From Humibacillus xanthopallidus (GTDB taxonomy: Bacteria; Actinomycetota; Actinomycetes; Actinomycetales; Dermatophilaceae): DNA of 64,000 nt. The notes beneath the pieces are model-generated. The model was given only the letters and a program-made list of their open reading frames with translations, ran no database searches and was not told where the DNA came from. The DNA lies in the NCBI RefSeq assembly GCF_006717145.1, contig NZ_VFQF01000001.1:372001-436000 (forward strand), given 5' to 3'. Made by a program: the position numbers and the translations under genes. The stretch's first letter is position 1. Every line of letters begins with the position of its first letter. This document shows positions 59,618 to 64,000 of the stretch, in pieces.

Positions 59618-60471
59618 GCGCCGACATGAGCTCCGACGTGAGCCCGGTGAACTCCACCAACGCCCCGGCCGAGTCCGAGGAGTCGCTCCCCGGCGCCGCC
59701 GAGAACGGCCCGTCGGGCGAGCTACCGGAGGCCGCCTACCTCCTGGGCCTCGCCGACGACGCGATGGTCTACGCCCAGCGCCTCTCCGAGTGGATGACGA
59801 ACGCCCCGCAGATCGAGGAGGACATGGCGCTCGGCAACATCGCGCTCGACCTGCTCGGCCAGGCGCGTGCGCTCTACCCCTACATCGGCTCCATCGACGG
59901 CACGGGCCGCGGTGAGGACGACTACGCGATGCTGCGCGACGAGCGCGACTGGCGCAACGTGCATCTCGTCGAGCAGGAGCGGGGAGACTTCGCCGACGAG
60001 ATGGCGCGGCTGCTGTGGTTCTCCGCCTACCAGGTCGAGCTGCACACGGCGCTCACCGGCTCGTCCGACGACGTCGTCGCCGGTGTCGCGGGCAAGGCGC
60101 TCAAGGAGGTGCGCTACCACCTAGACCACGCCTCGCTCTGGGTCGTGCGCCTCGGCGACGGCACGGAGGAGTCGCACCGTCGCATGCAGGCCGCCCTCGA
60201 GCGTGTGCTGCCCCACCTCGCCGAGCTGTTCGACGACGACGAGGCTTCCGTGACAGCCGCCGGGCTCGGGGTCGGGGTGCTGCCCTCGAGCCTGCACGAC
60301 GCCGTCGTCGGTCGCGTCCGGCGGGTCACCGACGAGGCCACCCTCACGCTGCCCGAGGCGTCGTCGTGGCGTTCGCGCGGTGGCCGAGCCGGCATCCACT
60401 CGAGGCCGATGGGCTACCTCCTCGCCGAGATGCAGCACATCGCGCGCTCGCACCCGGGTGCTACGTGGTGA
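59614..60471 (+). CDS. paaC: phenylacetyl-CoA epoxidase structural subunit PaaC
   Basis: 285 residues. Ferritin-like fold without a full diiron site; LGLADDAMVYAQRLSEWMTN, IALDLLGQARALYPYIGS and HLDHASLWVVRLGDGTEESH are PaaC segments. It holds the complex together. The first ~30 residues are a variable tail. GTG overlaps paaB; its stop shares a base with the paaD start. Confidence 0.94.
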   Translation: MSADMSSDVSPVNSTNAPAESEESLPGAAENGPSGELPEAAYLLGLADDAMVYAQRLSEWMTNAPQIEEDMALGNIALDLLGQARALYPYIGSIDGTGRGEDDYAMLRDERDWRNVHLVEQERGDFADEMARLLWFSAYQVELHTALTGSSDDVVAGVAGKALKEVRYHLDHASLWVVRLGDGTEESHRRMQAALERVLPHLAELFDDDEASVTAAGLGVGVLPSSLHDAVVGRVRRVTDEATLTLPEASSWRSRGGRAGIHSRPMGYLLAEMQHIARSHPGATW

Positions 60472-60995
60472 TGGCTGTGGCCGTGGAGTCCGCTGTCGCG
60501 CAGGCGATCTCGCGCATCCCGGACCCGGAGGTCCCCGTCATCACGATCGCCGAGCTCGGCATCCTGCGCGACGTCGAGGTCGACGAGCAGGCGCACACCG
60601 TCGTCGTGACGATCACCCCGACCTACAGCGGGTGCCCCGCGATGGAGGCGATCGCGGCACGCATCGCCTTCGCGGCCCACGAGCAGGGGTATGCCGCCGA
60701 CGTCCGCACGCAGCTGTCGCCGGCCTGGACGACCGACTGGATGACGGACGAGGGCCGAGAAGCCCTGCGGCGCTTCGGCATCGCCCCGCCGGGGCCGGTG
60801 TCGGGGTCGGTTTCGGGGGAGGCGGCCGAGTCGCGCGGCCCGGTGGCCGTGACCCTCCAGCGGCACGTTGTCGCCTGCCCCCGCTGCGGCTCCACCGACA
60901 CGACCGAGATCGCCCACTTCGGCTCGACCGCCTGCAAGGCCCTGCGCCGATGCTCCGCGTGCCTCGAGCCCTTCGACGAGTTCAAGGCCATCTGA
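60471..60995 (+). CDS. paaD: phenylacetyl-CoA epoxidase maturation protein PaaD
   Basis: 174 residues. DUF59/MIP18-like domain: SRIPDPEVPVITIAELGILR and VVVTITPTYSGCPAMEAIAA with conserved Cys. A C-terminal CPRCGSTDT...CSACLEPF zinc ribbon follows. PaaD helps assemble the iron-sulfur cluster or diiron centre. ATG 60471; GTG codons at 60465 and 60468 are alternatives. Confidence 0.94.
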   Translation: MAVAVESAVAQAISRIPDPEVPVITIAELGILRDVEVDEQAHTVVVTITPTYSGCPAMEAIAARIAFAAHEQGYAADVRTQLSPAWTTDWMTDEGREALRRFGIAPPGPVSGSVSGEAAESRGPVAVTLQRHVVACPRCGSTDTTEIAHFGSTACKALRRCSACLEPFDEFKAI

Positions 60996-62171
60996 ATGAC
61001 CGACGTCACCACCCCCACTGACCAGGCTGTCGACGAGACCGCTGGCGAGCCGGCTCCGACCGACGCAGCCCCTGCGGCGGCTCGGCACCGGGCCCGCTTC
61101 CACCCGCTCACCGTCGCGGCCGTCGAGCGCCTCACCGACGACGCCGTCGCCGTCACCTTCGAGATCCCCGACGAGCTGCTCGAGGAGTACCGCTTCGAGC
61201 CGGGCCAGCACCTCACCGTCCGGGCGATGATCCAGGGGCAGGAGGTGCGCCAGTCCTACTCGATCTGCCAGTCGCGAGGGGCCGCCGGCATGGAGCACCT
61301 GCGCCGGGTCGCCGTCGCCCGCGTGCCCGAGGGCCGCATGTCGACCTTCCTCAACGACGTCGTCGCACCGGGCGACGTGCTCGACGTGATGACACCGCTC
61401 GGGTCGTTCACGTGCCCGACCCGGCCGGACGGCATACGCCATCACGTCGCGATCGCCGCGGGCTCGGGCATCACGCCCGTCATCGCCCTGCTGACGACGG
61501 CGCTCGAGGAGGAGCCCGGCTCGCGCGCGACGCTGCTCTTCGGCAACCGGCGCACGAGCTCGATCATGTTCCTTGAGGAGCTCGAGGACCTCAAGAACCG
61601 CTTCCCTGGCCGCTTCCAGCTCATCACGGTGCTCTCGCGCGAGGCGCAGGACGTCGAGCTCTTCCACGGGCGGCTCGACCGCGAGCGGCTCGAGGCGATC
61701 TTCGGAGCCCTCGTGCCGGTCGACCAGGTCGACGAGTGGTATCTCTGCGGCCCGTTCGGCATGGTCACCGGGGCCGAGGAGCTCCTTCTCGAGCGCGGTG
61801 TCGACCCCGGGCACGTGCACCACGAGATCTTCCACGTCGACGACGGCACGGCCCCGAAGCGGCCCGTCGTCGTCGACACGGGGGCGCCGCCCGAGGCGAC
61901 CGTCACCATCAACCTCGACGGGCGCACGACCGTCATCCCGATGCCGAGCCGCGACGAGACCATCCTCGACGCGACGCTGCGGGTGCGACCCGACGCCCCC
62001 TACTCGTGCACCGGCGGCGTCTGCGGCACCTGCCGCGCGCGCGTCGTCGCGGGGGAGGTGCGGATGGACCGCAACTACGCCCTCGAGCCCGAGGAGGTCG
62101 CCGCCGGCATCGTGCTCGCCTGCCAGAGCCACCCGGTGACCGACGCGGTCAGTCTCGACTACGACGCCTGA
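60996..62171 (+). CDS. paaE: phenylacetyl-CoA epoxidase reductase PaaE
   Basis: 391 residues. N-terminal FAD domain (FEPGQHLTVRAMIQGQEVRQ, then SYSICQSRG), NADPH-binding domain (IAAGSGITPVIALL, LCGPFGMVTGAEELL) and C-terminal plant-type [2Fe-2S] domain with C338, C343, C346 and C376. It transfers electrons from NADPH to the PaaABC oxygenase. Starts directly after the paaD stop without overlap. A 30-residue acidic N-terminus is extra. Confidence 0.95.
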   Translation: MTDVTTPTDQAVDETAGEPAPTDAAPAAARHRARFHPLTVAAVERLTDDAVAVTFEIPDELLEEYRFEPGQHLTVRAMIQGQEVRQSYSICQSRGAAGMEHLRRVAVARVPEGRMSTFLNDVVAPGDVLDVMTPLGSFTCPTRPDGIRHHVAIAAGSGITPVIALLTTALEEEPGSRATLLFGNRRTSSIMFLEELEDLKNRFPGRFQLITVLSREAQDVELFHGRLDRERLEAIFGALVPVDQVDEWYLCGPFGMVTGAEELLLERGVDPGHVHHEIFHVDDGTAPKRPVVVDTGAPPEATVTINLDGRTTVIPMPSRDETILDATLRVRPDAPYSCTGGVCGTCRARVVAGEVRMDRNYALEPEEVAAGIVLACQSHPVTDAVSLDYDA

Positions 62172-62173
62172 CC

Positions 62174-62401
62174 ATGGGCGGCGGGCCGGTCGAGGGGAGT
62201 GCACTTCGCCCCCGCCCGGCGCGGAGCGCCCTCAGCCGGGCCCTCGCCACCCTGCTCGGACTCATGGCCGGGGCCAGCTGCGTGGCCATCGGCCTCTGGC
62301 TCGTTCCGCACCTGCGGGCCAGACGGGTGAGACACGACTCGATCTCCCTCGCGCGTCGCCCTCGAGTCGCAGACTGGAGGGGAGCGGAGGAGAGGACATG
62401 A
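62174..62401 (+). CDS. small membrane protein, function unknown
   Basis: 75 residues with one membrane helix (ALATLLGLMAGASCVAIGLWLV, about 24-45) and a basic C-terminal part. It begins 2 nt after paaE and its stop overlaps the next gene (ATGA), so translation is plausible although no family is recognised. It could be an operon appendix of paaABCDE. Confidence 0.5.
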   Translation: MGGGPVEGSALRPRPARSALSRALATLLGLMAGASCVAIGLWLVPHLRARRVRHDSISLARRPRVADWRGAEERT

Positions 62402-62580
62402 GCAACGGCAATGCAGGTGCAGCAGGCGGCGGCGCCCTCTACGGGCTGGGGATCTTCGGTGCCTGGGTCTACTTCTGGCAGCAGGCAGACGTGTTCTGGG
62501 AGTACGTCCTCGCCGTCTTCCAGGGTCTCTTCTGGCCGGCCTTCATGGTCTACGAGGTGTTCTCGGCGCTCGGTCGCTGA
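62398..62580 (+). CDS. small conserved membrane protein (60 aa)
   Basis: 60 residues: a Gly/Ala-rich start, then GLGIFGAWVYFWQQADVFW and AVFQGLFWPAFMVYEVFSAL, two membrane-associated segments with conserved aromatic and Gln residues. I have seen this Y-x-L-G-x-x-G-A-x-V-Y-F pattern in many actinobacteria, with no known role. GGAGGAGAG just before the ATG gives an excellent ribosome-binding site. Confidence 0.72.
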   Translation: MSNGNAGAAGGGALYGLGIFGAWVYFWQQADVFWEYVLAVFQGLFWPAFMVYEVFSALGR

Positions 62581-62674
62581 CTCGGGGCTGGCTCGGGACC
62601 GGACTCGAGGCCGGTGCTGTCGCCGCCGTCGCCGCTGGCGGCTCGGCGTTCGCGGCGCTGTCGCCGCCCCGGGC

Positions 62675-62680
62675 TAGGCT
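62675..62680 (+). promoter_or_regulatory. -10 box of thyA
   Basis: TAGGCT ends 6 nt before GTG 62687; leaderless transcript expected. Confidence 0.55.
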
Positions 62681-62686
62681 GCGGGC

Positions 62687-63499
62687 GTGCGGCAGTATCT
62701 CGATCTCCTCGACCACGTCCTGACCCACGGTCAGGAGAAGTCCGACCGGACCGGCACCGGCACGCTCAGCGTCTTCGGCCACCAGATGCGCTTCGACCTC
62801 GCCGAGGGCTTCCCGGCCATGACGACGAAGAAGCTGCACCTGCGCTCGATCATCGGCGAGCTGCTGTGGTTCCTCCGCGGCGACACGAACGTGCGCTGGC
62901 TCCAGGAGCGCGGCATCTCGATCTGGGACGAGTGGGCCGACGAGCGCGGCGACCTCGGGCCGATCTACGGCTACCAGTGGCGCTCCTGGCCGACGCCCGA
63001 CGGCCGGCGCGTCGACCAGATCGCCAAGGTCATCGACCAGATCCGCACCAACCCCGACAGCCGCCGGCTCATCGTCTCCGCGTGGAACGTCGCCGACGTC
63101 GACGACATGGCGCTGCCGCCGTGCCACACGATGTTCCAGTTCTACGTCTCTCCGCCCGGGCCCGACGGGCGGCGCCGCCTCTCCTGCCAGCTCTACCAGC
63201 GCAGCGCCGACATCTTCCTCGGCGTGCCCTTCAACATCGCGAGCTACGCCCTCCTCACGCAGATGGTCGCCCAGCTGACCGACCTCGAGCCGGGGGAGTT
63301 CGTCCACACCCTGGGCGACGCCCACCTCTACCTCAACCACCTCGACCAGGCGCGGCTCCAGCTGACCCGCACGCCCCACCCGCTGCCGACGATGCGCATC
63401 ACGCCGGGCAAGACCGACATCGACGACTTCGACCTCGACGACTTCGACCTCGTCGACTACGTCGCCGACCCCGGCATCAGGGCCCCGATCGCCGTCTGA
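62687..63499 (+). CDS. thyA: thymidylate synthase
   Basis: 270 residues, close to the 264 of E. coli. [20 protein letters not shown] with the phosphate-binding Arg, [20 protein letters not shown], the catalytic Cys146 in [11 protein letters not shown], and [20 protein letters not shown]. It methylates dUMP to dTMP using 5,10-methylene-THF. GTG start after TAGGCT. Followed 46 nt later by folA, which regenerates its cofactor. Confidence 0.97.
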   Translation: MRQYLDLLDHVLTHGQEKSDRTGTGTLSVFGHQMRFDLAEGFPAMTTKKLHLRSIIGELLWFLRGDTNVRWLQERGISIWDEWADERGDLGPIYGYQWRSWPTPDGRRVDQIAKVIDQIRTNPDSRRLIVSAWNVADVDDMALPPCHTMFQFYVSPPGPDGRRRLSCQLYQRSADIFLGVPFNIASYALLTQMVAQLTDLEPGEFVHTLGDAHLYLNHLDQARLQLTRTPHPLPTMRITPGKTDIDDFDLDDFDLVDYVADPGIRAPIAV

Positions 63500-63545
63500 G
63501 CCCGATCGGGTTCACGTCCGCCGAGCCTTCTGGGAGGCTGTCGTC

Positions 63546-64000
63546 ATGACCCGAGTGACGATGATCGCCGCCGTCGGCCGGGGCGGCGTCATCGGTGACG
63601 GCGCGTCGATGCCGTGGCACCTGCCCGACGACCTCAAGTACTTCAAGCGCCAGACGATGGGCCACCCCATGGTCATGGGGCGGCGCACCTTCGACACGAT
63701 GGGCGTGCTCCCCGGCCGGCGCAGCATCGTCATCACCCGGCAGCCCGACTGGCACCACCCGGGTGTCGAGACTGCCCACTCGCTCGTCGAGGCGCTCGCG
63801 CTCGCCGGCCCCTCCGACGAGGTCTTCGTCGTGGGCGGTGGTGAGATCTACCGCGAGGCGATGCCGTATGCCGGCCGGCTGCTCGTCACGGAGGTCCACC
63901 AGTCCTCGCCGGGCTCGGTCACCTTCCCCCCGATCGACCCGGACGTGTGGCTCGAGACGAGCCGCGAGGAGCGCGACGGCTTCGCCTGGGTGAGCCTCGA
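63546..64000 (+). CDS. folA: dihydrofolate reductase, 3' end beyond the window
   Basis: 151 codons are visible and the frame is open at the window end, so the gene is truncated here only by the window. Family residues are VTMIAAVGRGGVIGDGASMP, WHLPDDLKYFKRQTMG, VMGRRTFDTMG, and VFVVGGGEIYREAMPYA. These include the active-site Asp in L-P-D-D and the NADPH-binding G-R-R-T and G-G-G-E. DHFR reduces dihydrofolate made by ThyA. GGGAGG lies 9 nt before the ATG; 46 nt after thyA. Confidence 0.95.
   Translation, partial: MTRVTMIAAVGRGGVIGDGASMPWHLPDDLKYFKRQTMGHPMVMGRRTFDTMGVLPGRRSIVITRQPDWHHPGVETAHSLVEALALAGPSDEVFVVGGGEIYREAMPYAGRLLVTEVHQSSPGSVTFPPIDPDVWLETSREERDGFAWVSL

Overview
The window is chromosomal DNA from a very GC-rich actinobacterium (about 70% G+C by eye). 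Gene content and order (rimP-nusA-ylxR-infB, rbfA-truB-ribF, ileS-folC-DUF4233-ndk with an actinobacterial T-box leader, rpsO-pnp, dapB/thyA/folA, eukaryote-like IleS) fit Micrococcales, most likely an Intrasporangiaceae-type genus. That placement is an inference; the window has no rRNA. I see no tRNA, rRNA, CRISPR array, insertion sequence or prophage. Coding density is high, with many 4-bp ATGA/GTGA overlaps, and many genes seem to be transcribed leaderless, with a TANNNT-type box 6-7 nt before the start codon.

Layout. 0-7 kb: two GNAT acetyltransferases, a membrane protein, a YCII-type protein, a copper-type cupredoxin lipoprotein behind a CsoR-like operator, a MATE exporter, an APH(6)-like kinase and a ferritin-like lipoprotein. 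7.3-12.7 kb: rimP-nusA-ylxR-infB. 12.7-16.2 kb: a minus-strand island that separates infB from its usual neighbour rbfA. It holds a secreted protein and a four-gene stressosome-like operon whose first gene fuses an ECF-type sigma factor, an anti-sigma zinc motif and an RsbT-type kinase. 16.3-24.2 kb: rbfA-truB-ribF-rodA, an acyl-CoA ligase and a B12-binding radical SAM protein. 24.2-30.3 kb: two secreted proteins, a DUF4916 Nudix-like protein, an MBL-fold hydrolase and a GlcD-type oxidase. 30.3-37.4 kb: T-box leader, ileS, GNAT, folC, an 18-bp tandem repeat, a membrane-anchored bL12-like protein, DUF4233, ndk. 37.6-43.3 kb: mreB-mreC-mreD-mrdA plus a FUSC-like protein. 43.4-49.2 kb: DUF3311/sodium-solute symporter, lpdA, a lipoprotein, a 51-aa DUF6131 protein and an XRE regulator with a Cys-rich tail. 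49.3-52.1 kb: rpsO and pnp. 52.1-58.1 kb: CtaG, beta-propeller lipoprotein, deacetylase-like lipoprotein, dapB, azlDC, His-rich GNAT. 58.2-64 kb: paaABCDE, two small membrane proteins, thyA, and folA cut by the window end.

How the genes work together. Housekeeping modules cover translation initiation and ribosome maturation, RNA decay (pnp), cell elongation (MreBCD, PBP2, RodA), folate/dTMP synthesis (folC, thyA, folA) and lysine/DAP synthesis. Accessory modules include ring epoxidation of phenylacetyl-CoA, copper handling (cupredoxin, CtaG) and stress signalling. The most unusual item is the sigma/zinc-motif/RsbT fusion encoded with RsbR, RsbS and a stand-alone RsbU N-terminal-like protein. 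It appears to wire a stressosome directly to a sigma factor without a PP2C phosphatase. A second unusual signal is strong over-use of the heptamer GGCATAC/GTATGCC in both coding and non-coding DNA.
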